Positions 35,242 to 44,923 of a stretch of DNA of 64,000 nt are shown here, in pieces. The notes beneath the pieces were generated by a model that was not told the origin of the DNA, searched no databases, and saw only the letters and a list, made by a program, of their open reading frames with translations. The translations under genes were made by a program, and so were the position numbers. The stretch's first letter is position 1, and every line of letters begins with the position of its first letter. This DNA comes from Chlorobium ferrooxidans DSM 13031 (GTDB lineage: Bacteria > Bacteroidota > Chlorobiia > Chlorobiales > Chlorobiaceae): positions 62,001 through 126,000 of the forward strand of contig NZ_AASE01000002.1 of assembly GCF_000168715.1 (NCBI RefSeq). Reading direction: 5' to 3'.

Positions 35242-36042
35242 ATGGAACAAATGAGCAGGGAACTGCAGACCGCCATCAACGCGGCAAGGGCTGCAGGGGC
35301 CATCACACTTGAAAAACTCGGAGAACTCACCGAGCGCGAAATCCATACAAAAGAGTCCAAGGATTTTGTGACTGAAGTCGACAAGCGGTGTGAAGCTGCA
35401 ATTACAGCAATTATCATGGAGAATTTTCCCGAAGACAGCCTTCTCTCGGAAGAGGGGACAATCAGGAACGGGAGTTCGGGACGAACCTGGATTGTTGATC
35501 CGCTTGACGGCACCCTTAATTTTATTCACTCCTTCCCGGTATTTTCAATCAGTATCGCGTTGAAAAACGAGCAAAATGATCTCCTTGCCGGAGTAGTCTT
35601 TCAGCCACTTCTTGAGGAACTCTTTACGGCTGAACGGGGAAAAGGAGCATACCTGAACGGCAGACGCATCTCTGTTTCAAACCGCACCGACAGCAACAGC
35701 TTTCTCATAGCAACCGGTCTTCCCTTCAAGGAGTACCACTATCTGGAGGCCTATTTCGGCATGCTCAAGGAGGTCATTGAAAATTCAGCAGGGGTTCGGC
35801 GGGCCGGGTCAGCGGCAATTGATCTGGCCTACACCGCCTGCGGTCGCTTTGACGGCTTCTGGGAGTTCAGGCTTTTTCCGTGGGATTTTGCCGCCGGAGC
35901 ACTGCTGGTCCGTGAAGCCGGGGGAAGCGTAACCGGCTTTGGCGGAGAGAGCGATCTCTTCGGGCAGCAGAGCATCATCGCCGGCAACGCTGTGACTCAT
36001 CCACTCCTGCTCGATCAGGCAAAGAGGCACTTTCCCGCATGA
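35242..36042 (+). CDS. suhB: Inositol monophosphatase family protein (SuhB-like)
   Basis: 266 residues. Mg-dependent sugar-phosphate phosphatase with the three family motifs: LLSEEGT, WIVDPLDGTLNFIHSFP, and PWDFAAGALLVREAGG. Metal-binding Glu and Asp residues are all present. The start chosen, MEQMSRELQ, has a second ATG three codons in, and neither has a strong ribosome site. Members dephosphorylate inositol phosphates, NADP or fructose-1,6-bisphosphate; the substrate here is open. A MITE-like element occupies the upstream region and may carry or disturb its promoter. Confidence 0.92.
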   Translation: MEQMSRELQTAINAARAAGAITLEKLGELTEREIHTKESKDFVTEVDKRCEAAITAIIMENFPEDSLLSEEGTIRNGSSGRTWIVDPLDGTLNFIHSFPVFSISIALKNEQNDLLAGVVFQPLLEELFTAERGKGAYLNGRRISVSNRTDSNSFLIATGLPFKEYHYLEAYFGMLKEVIENSAGVRRAGSAAIDLAYTACGRFDGFWEFRLFPWDFAAGALLVREAGGSVTGFGGESDLFGQQSIIAGNAVTHPLLLDQAKRHFPA

Positions 36043-36197
36043 TGGACCGCCGTGATTTGAACAGGAATACGATCTTTATTATCTTGTACGCTTTATCGGT
36101 TACCCCTTACTCCTGTAATCAGCAGAAGGCTATAGTATAGCCAATAATTCCACTTCATTTCCTGTACGGCAGACTCGTCAGGAGCAACAAGAACACT

Positions 36198-37601
36198 ATG
36201 CTCATTCATCAGCGCACACTGCAAAAAGAGGTCTCTCTCTGGGGTACCGGACTACACACCGGCAAGGAGTGTATGATCACCTTCAAACCGGCCCCGGTCA
36301 ACTCCGGCTACCGTTTTGTCCGGACCGATATTGAAAACAGTCCCGAAATACCTGCCCTCATCGAGAATGTGGTTGATGTTCTCCGTGGCACAACCATAGG
36401 CCTGGACGGTGTAAAGGTTCATACCACTGAACATGTTCTTGGCGCACTTTACGGCCTTCAGATCGATAACTGCCGTATTGAACTGAGCGGGCCCGAGCCT
36501 CCGGTAATGGATGGAAGTTCACACCCCTTCGCGGAAGCCCTGCTTGGTGCAGGTTTCCTTGAGCAGGAGGAACCAAAAAACTACCTTGTCATCGATGAGA
36601 CCATAGAGTACCATGATGCAGAAAACAGTGTGGATATTGTTGCTCTGCCGCTGGACAATTTCAGAATAACGGTCATGGTCGACTACAAAAATCCCGCCCT
36701 CGGCTCCCAGCACTCCGGTCTTTTTGATCTTGAGCAGGAGTTCGTAAAAGATTTTTCGGCATCCAGAACATTCTGCTTCCTCAGTGAAGTCGAAGCACTC
36801 GCCAATCAGGGTATCATCAAAGGTGGTGATATCGACAATGCAATCGTCATTATTGACAAAACCATGCAGCAGGAGGAGCTGAGTGCTCTTGGCGAAAAAC
36901 TCGGTATTGAGAGCGCAAACCTCATCCTCGGAAAAAACGGCATTCTCAACAACAGGGAGCTTCGATTTAAAAATGAGCCTGCCCGCCATAAACTGCTCGA
37001 TCTTCTCGGAGATATCGCCCTGCTCGGTATGCCGCTGAAAGCCCAGGTTCTTGCCGCAAGGCCGGGCCACGCATCAAATGTTGAATTTGTCAAACAGCTG
37101 AAAAAATATGCCGATCGCAACAAGCTCGCCCGGCAGTTCCAGCATGAGAAAAAAGCCGGTGTCATTTTTGATATCAATGCCATTCAGAACATCCTTCCGC
37201 ATCGCTATCCATTCCTGTTGATTGACAAAATCGTCGAGTTCAAACTGGACGAGAAAATTGTCTCCATCAAGAACGTCACCATGAACGAGCCATTCTTCCA
37301 GGGCCATTTCCCCGGAAACCCCATCATGCCGGGAGTGCTTATCCTTGAAGCCATGGCCCAGACAGGCGGCATCATGATGCTTAACGGCAATGACAACATC
37401 AAGGAGAGTGTGGTCTACTTCATGGGAATCGACAAGGCACGTTTCCGCAAACCGGTGCTTCCCGGCGACACGCTTGTCATTGAAGCAATCATGACCAACA
37501 AGCGCAGAAATGTCTGCCAGTTTGACGCTAAAGCCTATGTACGGGGGGAGCTGGTCTGCGAAGCCTCACTCATGGCGACCGTTGTACAGAAGAGTAAATA
37601 A
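36198..37601 (+). CDS. lpxC: Bifunctional UDP-3-O-acyl-GlcNAc deacetylase / 3-hydroxyacyl-ACP dehydratase (LpxC-FabZ)
   Basis: A fusion of 467 residues. LpxC (about 1-310) does the committed step of lipid A synthesis: zinc ligands lie in [13 protein letters not shown] and in [15 protein letters not shown]. FabZ (about 325-467) dehydrates 3-hydroxyacyl-ACP in fatty acid elongation: [13 protein letters not shown] near 333 and the catalytic [20 protein letters not shown] near 367. LpxC and FabZ compete for the same acyl precursor, so the fusion may balance lipid A and phospholipid. Such fusions are common in Bacteroidetes and Chlorobi. Confidence 0.96.
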   Translation: MLIHQRTLQKEVSLWGTGLHTGKECMITFKPAPVNSGYRFVRTDIENSPEIPALIENVVDVLRGTTIGLDGVKVHTTEHVLGALYGLQIDNCRIELSGPEPPVMDGSSHPFAEALLGAGFLEQEEPKNYLVIDETIEYHDAENSVDIVALPLDNFRITVMVDYKNPALGSQHSGLFDLEQEFVKDFSASRTFCFLSEVEALANQGIIKGGDIDNAIVIIDKTMQQEELSALGEKLGIESANLILGKNGILNNRELRFKNEPARHKLLDLLGDIALLGMPLKAQVLAARPGHASNVEFVKQLKKYADRNKLARQFQHEKKAGVIFDINAIQNILPHRYPFLLIDKIVEFKLDEKIVSIKNVTMNEPFFQGHFPGNPIMPGVLILEAMAQTGGIMMLNGNDNIKESVVYFMGIDKARFRKPVLPGDTLVIEAIMTNKRRNVCQFDAKAYVRGELVCEASLMATVVQKSK

Positions 37602-37621
37602 CCTGCTTTTTTAATGAATAA

Positions 37622-37652
37622 AGCCCCCTTCTTCTCCCCGGAGGGGGGCTCT
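37622..37652 (+). terminator. Terminator after lpxC-fabZ
   Basis: AGCCCCC and GGGGGGCT form a stem with a 14-base loop 20 bp after the stop, followed by a pyrimidine-rich stretch with only short T runs. Confidence 0.65.
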
Positions 37653-37918
37653 CTCTTTCTTTCACGCAATCCCGGTCAAGCGCAACGTAATCGGCTAAAA
37701 AAACAGCTGACGGCGCTTGCAAAAACGCATCTCAACATTCCATCCACAAGTTATCAACATTTTTAACGAACAGGTATAAAGTCCGTTAATAACCGCATCC
37801 CCATTTATAATAGCTATTTATGAAACTAAACGCCCTTAACATTCACTTTTCAAAAAAAGTTATCAATACCCTGAAGATAATAATGAGAGTACTGTAAAAC
37901 CGCTAACCCCCGGAGAAA
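37653..37918. other. AT-rich intergenic stretch without a gene
   Basis: Between the lpxC-fabZ terminator and the pgsA stop there is no credible frame. The stretch is AT-rich and has TTATCAACA (about 37752) and two weaker relatives (ATCCACAAG at about 37742, TTATCAATA at about 37860), each one or more mismatches from the DnaA box TTATNCACA. There is no dnaA or other origin gene nearby. Confidence 0.4.
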
Positions 37919-38473
37919 TCAGGCACGATAATCGAGACCCTTGTGTATGCGCAGAAACCTCAAACAATAGAGCACGAAAGAGTAGAGAAGCATTACGGTG
38001 GAGAGATAGAGGAAAACCTCCTTCAGCGGATAACGGACAAAAATGGGATGAGGCCAGACCATGACAATAAACATCATGGAGACAAATCCAACAGCCCATT
38101 TCCCCGGCCAGAGGGATGTGGTAACAACTGAATGGCGTAACCGGACATAGGCTGCACCGATAAAGATCAGAATATCACGAAGGACTGCAAAAATCACAAA
38201 CCAGAGGGGAAGCTCACCGATCCAGAGAAAATAGATAGCCACACTGGCAAGGCAGAGCTTGTCGGCAAGAGGGTCAAGAATTTTACCCATATCAGAGACC
38301 TCATTGGTCCAACGGGCAGCCTGACCGTCAAACCAGTCGCTCAAAACAGCTATAATCATGATAACCATAGCGATATTGACCTGACCGGTATGAAAATAAT
38401 AGAGAAACCAGGGTATCAGTATTATTCTCAATACGCTGAGAAAATTCGGCAGATTGATGATGTGACCTTCCAC
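37919..38473 (-). CDS. pgsA: CDP-diacylglycerol--glycerol-3-phosphate 3-phosphatidyltransferase
   Basis: 184 residues, membrane enzyme of phosphatidylglycerol synthesis. The CDP-alcohol phosphotransferase motif D-x2-DG-x2-AR-x8-G-x3-D-x3-D is complete in DWFDGQAARWTNEVSDMGKI followed by LDPLADK. Multiple hydrophobic helices surround it, and the N-terminus LPNFLSVLRIILIPWFLYY is typical. It lies 89 bp downstream of ruvC in the same direction and may share its transcript. Confidence 0.93.
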   Translation of the reverse strand: MEGHIINLPNFLSVLRIILIPWFLYYFHTGQVNIAMVIMIIAVLSDWFDGQAARWTNEVSDMGKILDPLADKLCLASVAIYFLWIGELPLWFVIFAVLRDILIFIGAAYVRLRHSVVTTSLWPGKWAVGFVSMMFIVMVWPHPIFVRYPLKEVFLYLSTVMLLYSFVLYCLRFLRIHKGLDYRA

Positions 38474-38562
38474 AGTATTGAATTTATGGTTCAGCTTGTT
38501 CTCTGGATTAAACTGCTCGATTCAGCTCTCCGCGGCAGCCATAGATCACCGGCAACTCCGCT

Positions 38563-39129
38563 TCAGCCCCTGATAACCAGATCAGGTGATTCGGTAACAA
38601 ACTTCGACCAGCTGCCGCCTCCGGAACGGAACTTTCGCTGCGGTATTACAAGATCCCTGCTTTCACCCCGGAGCAGATCACACAATGCTATGCCCAGGGC
38701 ATCGGTAACGTCAAACGGTTCGGGCACCGGATTGAGGCCAAGTAATCTTCCAACCATAAAGGCAACCTGCTCCTTGGTTGCCGAGCCTCTTCCGGTCACT
38801 GCGGATTTGACCTCACGCGGTGCATACTCATGAAGCAGAAGATTACGGTTCATGACCAGAGCAATCACCGCACCCCGCACCTGGCCAAGCTTCAGAGCCG
38901 ACTGCACATTTTTATTCAAAAAAACAGTCTCAAGCACAACCCTGTCAGGAACAAATGCAGTGATAAGAGCATCAAGTTCACGATAAATCTGACCGATACG
39001 CTCTGCATGACTTCTGCTGGCCTGCATCCGGATCACTCCGGATGCAAGAACCCTCAACACTCCTGATTCCTGGCGAATAACGCCATAACCGGTGATCAGG
39101 CTTCCGGGATCAATCCCGAGAACAACCAT
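38563..39129 (-). CDS. ruvC: Crossover junction endodeoxyribonuclease RuvC
   Basis: Holliday junction resolvase of 188 residues. The acidic catalytic residues lie in [15 protein letters not shown] (Asp7), [11 protein letters not shown] (Glu), and [12 protein letters not shown] (two Asp). The [21 protein letters not shown] segment is also typical. It begins 5 bp after the yebC stop; the yebC-ruvC pairing is common in bacteria. Confidence 0.96.
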   Translation of the reverse strand: MVVLGIDPGSLITGYGVIRQESGVLRVLASGVIRMQASRSHAERIGQIYRELDALITAFVPDRVVLETVFLNKNVQSALKLGQVRGAVIALVMNRNLLLHEYAPREVKSAVTGRGSATKEQVAFMVGRLLGLNPVPEPFDVTDALGIALCDLLRGESRDLVIPQRKFRSGGGSWSKFVTESPDLVIRG

Positions 39130-39134
39130 CCGGC

Positions 39135-39887
39135 CTATCCGTTCAAACTGTTCATGGCACTCTCACTGATCTCCATATTGCTGTAGACTGCCTGGATATC
39201 ATCATTATTTTCAAGTGCATCAATCAACTTGATCACCTTCTCTGCATCATCGGCTTCAAGCTCGATATAGTTTTCGGGAAGAAGATCAATCTTGGCATTT
39301 TCATAAGCGATTGCGGCTTCATCAAGCACTTTTTTAACATCCTCAAGCTGCCTGACATCGGTAATGACGGTATAGTAGTTATCATCATCATCACTGAGAT
39401 CCTCAAGGCCGGCATCAAGCAGAATTTCCATAAGCTGATCCTCATCGGCGGCGGACTTCAGAACATCAACCGTTCCCTTTCGCTGGAACATCCATGCCAC
39501 ACTGCCGCTTTCGCCCAGAGAGCCGTTATTGCGGCTCATGATATGACGGATATCAGCCACGGTCCGGTTGCGGTTATCCGTTGCCGTTTCAATAATAAGG
39601 GCAATCCCTGCCGGACCGTAACCCTCATAGGTGATCTCATCATAGGTCACACCCTCCAGTTCACCTGTCCCCTTCTTGACTGCACGCTGGATATTGTCCA
39701 TCGGCATGGAGTTGGCCCTTGCCGTATCAATGGCAAGCCTGAGCCGGGGGTTACCGTTTGGATCCCCTCCACCCATTTTTGCTGCTATGGTAATCTCTTT
39801 GACCAGCTTGGTAAAGAGGCTTCCTCTTTTCTGATCGGTGGCCGCCTTTTTTCTTTTAATAGTAGCCCATTTGCTATGTCCAGACAT
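39135..39887 (-). CDS. yebC: YebC/PmpR family (TACO1-like) protein
   Basis: 250 residues from the ATG giving [19 protein letters not shown], the invariant N-terminus; an ATG 11 codons earlier is unlikely. Further family blocks: [40 protein letters not shown] and [14 protein letters not shown]. Members were described as transcription regulators, and more recent work links them to translation of proline-rich stretches. It precedes ruvC. Confidence 0.96.
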   Translation of the reverse strand: MSGHSKWATIKRKKAATDQKRGSLFTKLVKEITIAAKMGGGDPNGNPRLRLAIDTARANSMPMDNIQRAVKKGTGELEGVTYDEITYEGYGPAGIALIIETATDNRNRTVADIRHIMSRNNGSLGESGSVAWMFQRKGTVDVLKSAADEDQLMEILLDAGLEDLSDDDDNYYTVITDVRQLEDVKKVLDEAAIAYENAKIDLLPENYIELEADDAEKVIKLIDALENNDDIQAVYSNMEISESAMNSLNG

Positions 39888-39926
39888 AAAAAACTGCTGA
39901 TTTATAATTGCCGGAAACACCCGTCT

Positions 39927-40091
39927 ATGATAATAGATTTATTTTCTTTAAATAAAATGAAATCCAACGGCATAAGTACTAAGGAATCACTATTTATCAC
40001 TCCGGAGCGTTTTAAGAAAAAGCGCTACGTAATACCGGAACCGGAGGAGATCCCGGCACACCGGTATATCGCGAGAGATAATAGATGGTGA
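39927..40091 (+). CDS. Possible small protein (54 residues)
   Basis: A short frame between the divergent yebC and pheA genes. The later part, [20 protein letters not shown], is charged with a proline-rich end. An internal ATG at 39957 would give a 44-residue form. No domain is recognised and there is no strong ribosome site, so it may not be translated. It ends 29 bp before pheA in the same direction. Confidence 0.35.
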   Translation: MIIDLFSLNKMKSNGISTKESLFITPERFKKKRYVIPEPEEIPAHRYIARDNRW

Positions 40092-40120
40092 TACATACAA
40101 GGTAATCACAAGAACAAATA

Positions 40121-40963
40121 ATGACAAACTTGATCATAGCCTACCAGGGTGAACCCGGCGCCTACAGTGAAATTGCCGCCCTCAGGATTGGAGAGCCGAA
40201 ACCCTTCGAATCCTTTGAAGAGGTATTTGCTGCCGTCGAAAACCGCGCGGCCGATTTCGCGGTTATCCCCATTGAAAATTCACTCGGAGGCAGCATTCAT
40301 CAGAACTACGACCTGCTCCTCCAGCACCCGGTCACTATCGCAGCCGAAACCTTTGTCAAGGTGGAGCACTGCCTGCTCGGCATTCACGGCTCAACCATAG
40401 CGAATGCAAAAAGGGTACTCTCCCATCCCCAGGCACTCGCACAGTGCCGCAATTTCTTTGCAGCACACAAAGAAGTTAAAGCTGAAGTAGCCTATGACAC
40501 TGCCGGCAGCGCAAAAATAATTGCCGCTGACAACGACCCCACAAAACTGGCCATTGCATCAAAAAGAGCCGGCGAACTCTACGGACTCCGGATCCTGCAG
40601 GAGAACCTGGCAGACGAAGAGTGGAATATCACCCGATTCTTCTGTATTTCGCATGCAGAGAACAGTGTTGCGCTTCAGCTCGAAACCGGAACGGACCCCG
40701 CACAATATAAAACATCCATAGCCTTCACCCTGCCGAACGAACCGGGATCACTTTTTAAAGCCATGGCAACCTTTGCCCTGCGAGGTATCGATATGACTAA
40801 AATAGAGTCGCGGCCATTTCGAAAAAAAGCATTTGAGTATCTGTTCTATGTTGACTTTACCGGGCATCAGAGCGACCCGAATATCCATAACGCCCTCTGC
40901 CATCTCCGCGAATTCGCAACCATGGTCAAGGTGCTTGGCAGTTACGGGGTGGTTGCATCATGA
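40121..40963 (+). CDS. pheA: Prephenate dehydratase
   Basis: Converts prephenate to phenylpyruvate for phenylalanine synthesis. 280 residues: a dehydratase domain (YQGEPGAYSEIAALR, FAVIPIENSLGGSIHQNYDL, and the catalytic TRFFCI block, here NITRFFCISH) and a C-terminal ACT domain with IAFTLPNEPGSLFKAMATFA and the Phe-binding ESRP. There is no chorismate mutase domain, so that step is encoded elsewhere. Its stop overlaps the polA start by 4 bp. Confidence 0.96.
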   Translation: MTNLIIAYQGEPGAYSEIAALRIGEPKPFESFEEVFAAVENRAADFAVIPIENSLGGSIHQNYDLLLQHPVTIAAETFVKVEHCLLGIHGSTIANAKRVLSHPQALAQCRNFFAAHKEVKAEVAYDTAGSAKIIAADNDPTKLAIASKRAGELYGLRILQENLADEEWNITRFFCISHAENSVALQLETGTDPAQYKTSIAFTLPNEPGSLFKAMATFALRGIDMTKIESRPFRKKAFEYLFYVDFTGHQSDPNIHNALCHLREFATMVKVLGSYGVVAS

Positions 40964-43794
40964 GCCGCAAACAGCTTGATTTTTTCCATTCCGGCAGTGC
41001 GGAAAGAGCGGTAGCCCCGCCGAAACCGGTTGCTGAAAAACCAAAGCTCATTCTGATCGACGGTATGGCCATGCTCTATCGGGCTTTTTTTGCCCTCCAG
41101 CGGGCAGGGATGACCAGTCGTGACGGCAAGCCGACCGGAGCAGTGTATGGATTTACCTCAGCGCTGCTGAAAATCTTTGAAACCTATAAGCCCGACTACC
41201 TGGCGGCAGCATTCGACAGCCGTGAAAAAACCTTCCGTCACCATCTCTACCCGCTCTACAAGGCAAACCGTTCCGCTCCGCCCGAAGATCTCATCAGCCA
41301 GCTCGATGCGGTCTTCGAGCTGCTTGCAGCTTTCGATATCCCGCTCATCAAAATCCCCGGATTCGAGGCCGACGATCTTATCGGCACAGCCGCACGGATA
41401 TTTCAACCGGAATGCGCAGTCTTTATCGTCACGCCGGACAAGGACCTTGCCCAGCTGGTCCAGGACGGAGTAAGCATCCTGAGGCCCGGTAAAAACCAGA
41501 ATGAGCTTGAACTGCTCGGCCGGAGCGAGATCGCTGAACAGTTCGGGGTTCCTCCCGAGCGATTTACCGACCTGCTGACACTAACCGGAGATACCTCCGA
41601 CAATATCCCCGGAGCAAAAGGGATCGGGCCGAAAACCGCAGCAACACTGCTCGGCAAATACGACTCCCTGCAGAATATCTACCTCCATCTCGGTGATCTC
41701 TCCCCAAAAAACAGACTCACTCTTGAAGAGTTTCAGCCGCAGCTCGACCTGATAAAGCAGCTCGTCACCATTCGCACGGATCTGCAGATCGACCTCACGC
41801 TGAAAGAGCTTGCCTGCGGTTCACCGGACCTCACCTTGCTGTTACCGCTCCTGAATAAACTGGAGCTTAAAACCGTTATCGGACGGCTTCCTGTCGTCTT
41901 TCCGAAGCTCATGGAACATGCTTCCCTTGAGGCGAGTATGCATGACGGTCCGGACAGTCCCCTCGCTGCAGCAGAGCCGGAACTCCGCTCACCCCGAACC
42001 GGCGCCGATTATGGCGTGATCACCACAGAGGAAGGGCTGAAGGCACTCATCAATTCACTTCAGGACGCTCCCCGGATCGCGGTGGATACCGAAACGACCA
42101 GCCTCAACACCTTTGAAGCTGAACTTGCCGGCATATCAATCTCCACAGAGGCCCGTAAAGCCCGCTTTATCGCACTTGCAAACAGCTCACTCAATCCTCA
42201 GAGTGCCCTTGAGCTCCTCAGACCGCTGCTTGAAAACCCTGAACTGCCGAAAACCGGCCAGAACCTCAAATACGATATTCTTGTTCTGAAGAAATACGGC
42301 ATTGATCTCACGCCTGTCGGATTCGATACCATGCTGGCCAGCTATGTACTTGACCCGGAGGAGAAGCACAATCTCGATGATCTGGCAGCCCGCCATCTCG
42401 GTTACAAAACAACTACCTTTGAAGAGCTCACAGGCACCGGAAAAGCAAAACTGCATATTTTCGATGTGGAACCCGAACAACTCTCCGACTACGCCTGTCA
42501 GGATGCCGATCTTGCCCTGCAGCTTGAGGAGATCTTCCGCAAAAAACTTGAAGGGGAAAAAGAGCTTCTCTGGCTATGCGAGCATATAGAATTTCCGCTG
42601 GTCAGTGTACTTGCCGCCATGGAGCATGCCGGTATCTGTATCGACACGCCCCATCTTGAAAAGACCTCCGAAGCGGTCGGAAAAGAACTTGAACTGCTGA
42701 CGGAAAAGATATACGCAGCGTCAGGCGCACCATTCAACATCGACTCACCGAAGCAGCTCTCCAATATTCTCTTCAATGTGCTCGGTCTTCCCACAAAAAA
42801 GAGCACCAAAACCGGCTTTTCAACAAATGTCGAAGTGCTCGAAGAGCTCGCAGAGCTTCATCCCGTTGTAGCAAGTCTGCTTGAATACCGGACGCTCCAG
42901 AAGCTCAAGACCACCTATATTGATGCACTGCCGAAAATAGTCAATCCTTTAACCGGAAGGCTGCATACCTCTTTCAACCAGTTTATCACGGCAACCGGAA
43001 GGCTCTCCTCATCAAACCCGAACCTGCAGAACATCCCTATCCGCTCCCCTCTCGGCAAGGAGATCCGCAGGGCTTTTATTCCTTCATCACCGGACAAGTG
43101 GCTGCTGTCGGCAGACTACTCCCAGATTGAACTTCGAATTGCGGCTGAAATTTCCGGAGACCCGCAGCTCATTGAAGCATTCCGTAACCGTGAAGATATC
43201 CATACGGCAACTGCCCGGGTAATTTTCGGCAGTGATGAGATAACTCCCGACATGCGGCGGAAGGCAAAAGAGGTGAACTTCGGTGTCCTCTACGGCATCA
43301 TGCCGTTCGGCCTTTCAAAGCGGCTCAACATCCCCCGTTCCGAGGCAATCGCTATCATAGATACCTATAAAGCCAAATATCCGGGGCTCTTCCTCGCCCT
43401 GCAGGAGATTATCGAAACCGGAAAAAAAGATGGTTACGTTTCGACCCTTCTCGGACGGCGCCGCTATATTGCTGATCTCAACAGCCGCAATTCCAATATT
43501 CAGAAAGCGGCGGAACGGGCGGCAATGAATACGCCGATCCAGGGCACAGCGGCCGATATCATCAAGTGTGCCATGAACCTCTGCAGCGAGCGCCTGCGAA
43601 AAAACTCCATGCGTTCGGTTATGCTTCTTCAGGTACATGACGAGCTGCTCTTCGAAACTACTGATGAAGAAAAAGAGCCGCTTGCCGACTTGATAGAAGA
43701 GGCAATGATCGATGCAGCAATAATTTGCGGGTTGAAAAATGTTCCCGTAGAGGTCGATACCGGCATCGGAAAAAACTGGCTGGATGCCCACTAA
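40960..43794 (+). CDS. polA: DNA polymerase I
   Basis: 944 residues with all three domains. The 5' nuclease domain starts at about 30 (LILIDGMAMLYRAFFAL). The 3'-5' exonuclease is intact, with Asp and Glu in IAVDTETTSLNTFEAELAG, and probably proofreads. The polymerase has motif A SADYSQIELRIAAEISGD, motif B RRKAKEVNFGVLYGI, and motif C LQVHDELLFE. The N-terminal MSRKQLDFFHSG, before the nuclease, contains QLDFF, close to the beta-clamp motif QL[S/D]LF. It is translationally coupled to pheA. Confidence 0.97.
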   Translation: MSRKQLDFFHSGSAERAVAPPKPVAEKPKLILIDGMAMLYRAFFALQRAGMTSRDGKPTGAVYGFTSALLKIFETYKPDYLAAAFDSREKTFRHHLYPLYKANRSAPPEDLISQLDAVFELLAAFDIPLIKIPGFEADDLIGTAARIFQPECAVFIVTPDKDLAQLVQDGVSILRPGKNQNELELLGRSEIAEQFGVPPERFTDLLTLTGDTSDNIPGAKGIGPKTAATLLGKYDSLQNIYLHLGDLSPKNRLTLEEFQPQLDLIKQLVTIRTDLQIDLTLKELACGSPDLTLLLPLLNKLELKTVIGRLPVVFPKLMEHASLEASMHDGPDSPLAAAEPELRSPRTGADYGVITTEEGLKALINSLQDAPRIAVDTETTSLNTFEAELAGISISTEARKARFIALANSSLNPQSALELLRPLLENPELPKTGQNLKYDILVLKKYGIDLTPVGFDTMLASYVLDPEEKHNLDDLAARHLGYKTTTFEELTGTGKAKLHIFDVEPEQLSDYACQDADLALQLEEIFRKKLEGEKELLWLCEHIEFPLVSVLAAMEHAGICIDTPHLEKTSEAVGKELELLTEKIYAASGAPFNIDSPKQLSNILFNVLGLPTKKSTKTGFSTNVEVLEELAELHPVVASLLEYRTLQKLKTTYIDALPKIVNPLTGRLHTSFNQFITATGRLSSSNPNLQNIPIRSPLGKEIRRAFIPSSPDKWLLSADYSQIELRIAAEISGDPQLIEAFRNREDIHTATARVIFGSDEITPDMRRKAKEVNFGVLYGIMPFGLSKRLNIPRSEAIAIIDTYKAKYPGLFLALQEIIETGKKDGYVSTLLGRRRYIADLNSRNSNIQKAAERAAMNTPIQGTAADIIKCAMNLCSERLRKNSMRSVMLLQVHDELLFETTDEEKEPLADLIEEAMIDAAIICGLKNVPVEVDTGIGKNWLDAH

Positions 43795-43875
43795 TCATTG
43801 GGTTATAGAAAAAGTTTTTTTATACTTCTCAATCGATAATGACTCACATACTCAGCGTGATAATCCGGATAGCAC

Positions 43876-44658
43876 ATGTCTTCAAACACACGATTTATGA
43901 TTCGAACTGATTACGTCAGAAAAGTGAAGAACTCCCTCTTTTCGATCCCCTTTTCACTGCCACCTGTTCTTGCCCTGCTGCTTCTCTCTCTCTTGCTCCA
44001 GTCACCACCCCGTTCGCTTCATGCTGAAGAAAAACAGCCTGCGGTAACCAAAACCAGCGATCAGACCAAAACTACCGAGGGACTGCTGGCAAGTACAGAA
44101 CAGATGATTGAACACCTGATCCTGCAGATTGAACGCCAAAGGGAGAGCACACCTGAAACGGGAGAACTATCAGATAACCCGAGACCAACATCCTTTTTTG
44201 CCAGCGTACCCAATATCAAACCGCTTTCCGGCTCAATTACCAGCAAATTCGGTATCAGGGTACATCCAATCTACAATGTGCCTCTTTTTCACTCCGGCAT
44301 TGACTTTGCTGCGGCCGAAGGATCAAGAGTGCGCTCAACAGGTGACGGTATTGTAGCTTTCTCGGGATATGACCGGGGGTATGGCCAGAAAATCACCATC
44401 AATCACGGTTACGGCTATAAAACAATCTATGGCCATCTCTCAAAAGCTCTGGTTCGTCAGGGTCAAAGAGTCAAGCGCGGCGACATCATCGCGCTTTCCG
44501 GCAACACCGGAGTTTCAACCGGGCCGCACCTGCACTACGAAGTGCGCAAAAACAATCTCTTAGTAAATCCAACCGCCTATTTCTTTGATGATGCAAATCC
44601 TGACAAATTCATCACAACAAAGGACGCTTCAGCCGAAGAGAGTGGTAATAACTCTTAA
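43876..44658 (+). CDS. M23 family metallopeptidase (LytM/envelope type)
   Basis: 260 residues. A hydrophobic N-terminal segment (about 24-45) is a signal peptide or anchor. A helix at about 65-80 (LLASTEQMIEHLILQIERQ) may be coiled. The peptidase domain shows the zinc site HSGIDFAA, then GYKTIYGHLSK and GPHLHYEVRKN. The domain cleaves peptidoglycan cross-bridges or, if degenerate, activates amidases; all metal ligands appear present here. It is followed by the DUF2795 gene after 20 bp. Confidence 0.92.
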   Translation: MSSNTRFMIRTDYVRKVKNSLFSIPFSLPPVLALLLLSLLLQSPPRSLHAEEKQPAVTKTSDQTKTTEGLLASTEQMIEHLILQIERQRESTPETGELSDNPRPTSFFASVPNIKPLSGSITSKFGIRVHPIYNVPLFHSGIDFAAAEGSRVRSTGDGIVAFSGYDRGYGQKITINHGYGYKTIYGHLSKALVRQGQRVKRGDIIALSGNTGVSTGPHLHYEVRKNNLLVNPTAYFFDDANPDKFITTKDASAEESGNNS

Positions 44659-44678
44659 ACCGATTCAATCGACGCAGT

Positions 44679-44906
44679 ATGTATTGGAATTTAGACCTGG
44701 CCCGTTATATAGCCGATGCCCCATGGCCTGTAACAAAAGATGAACTGATCAATTACGCCAACAGAACCGGCGCGCCCCAGCAAGTAATTGACAACCTGAT
44801 TGATCTTCCCGATAGTGACGACATGTATGAAACCATTGATGAGATATGGCCTGACTACCCTACAGATGAGGACTTTCTGTACGGCGATGAAGAACCATTA
44901 ACATAG
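44679..44906 (+). CDS. DUF2795-containing small acidic protein
   Basis: 75 residues. The core YIADAPWPVTKDELINYANR followed by TGAPQQVIDNLIDLPD matches the DUF2795 pattern (a short helical domain often found in tandem or alone). The C-terminus is strongly acidic (DDMYETIDEIWPDYPTDED). No enzymatic role is suggested; other members are uncharacterised. It ends 17 bp before the Omp85 start. Confidence 0.8.
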   Translation: MYWNLDLARYIADAPWPVTKDELINYANRTGAPQQVIDNLIDLPDSDDMYETIDEIWPDYPTDEDFLYGDEEPLT

Positions 44907-44923
44907 AGCCAAAAAGGGAGCCA

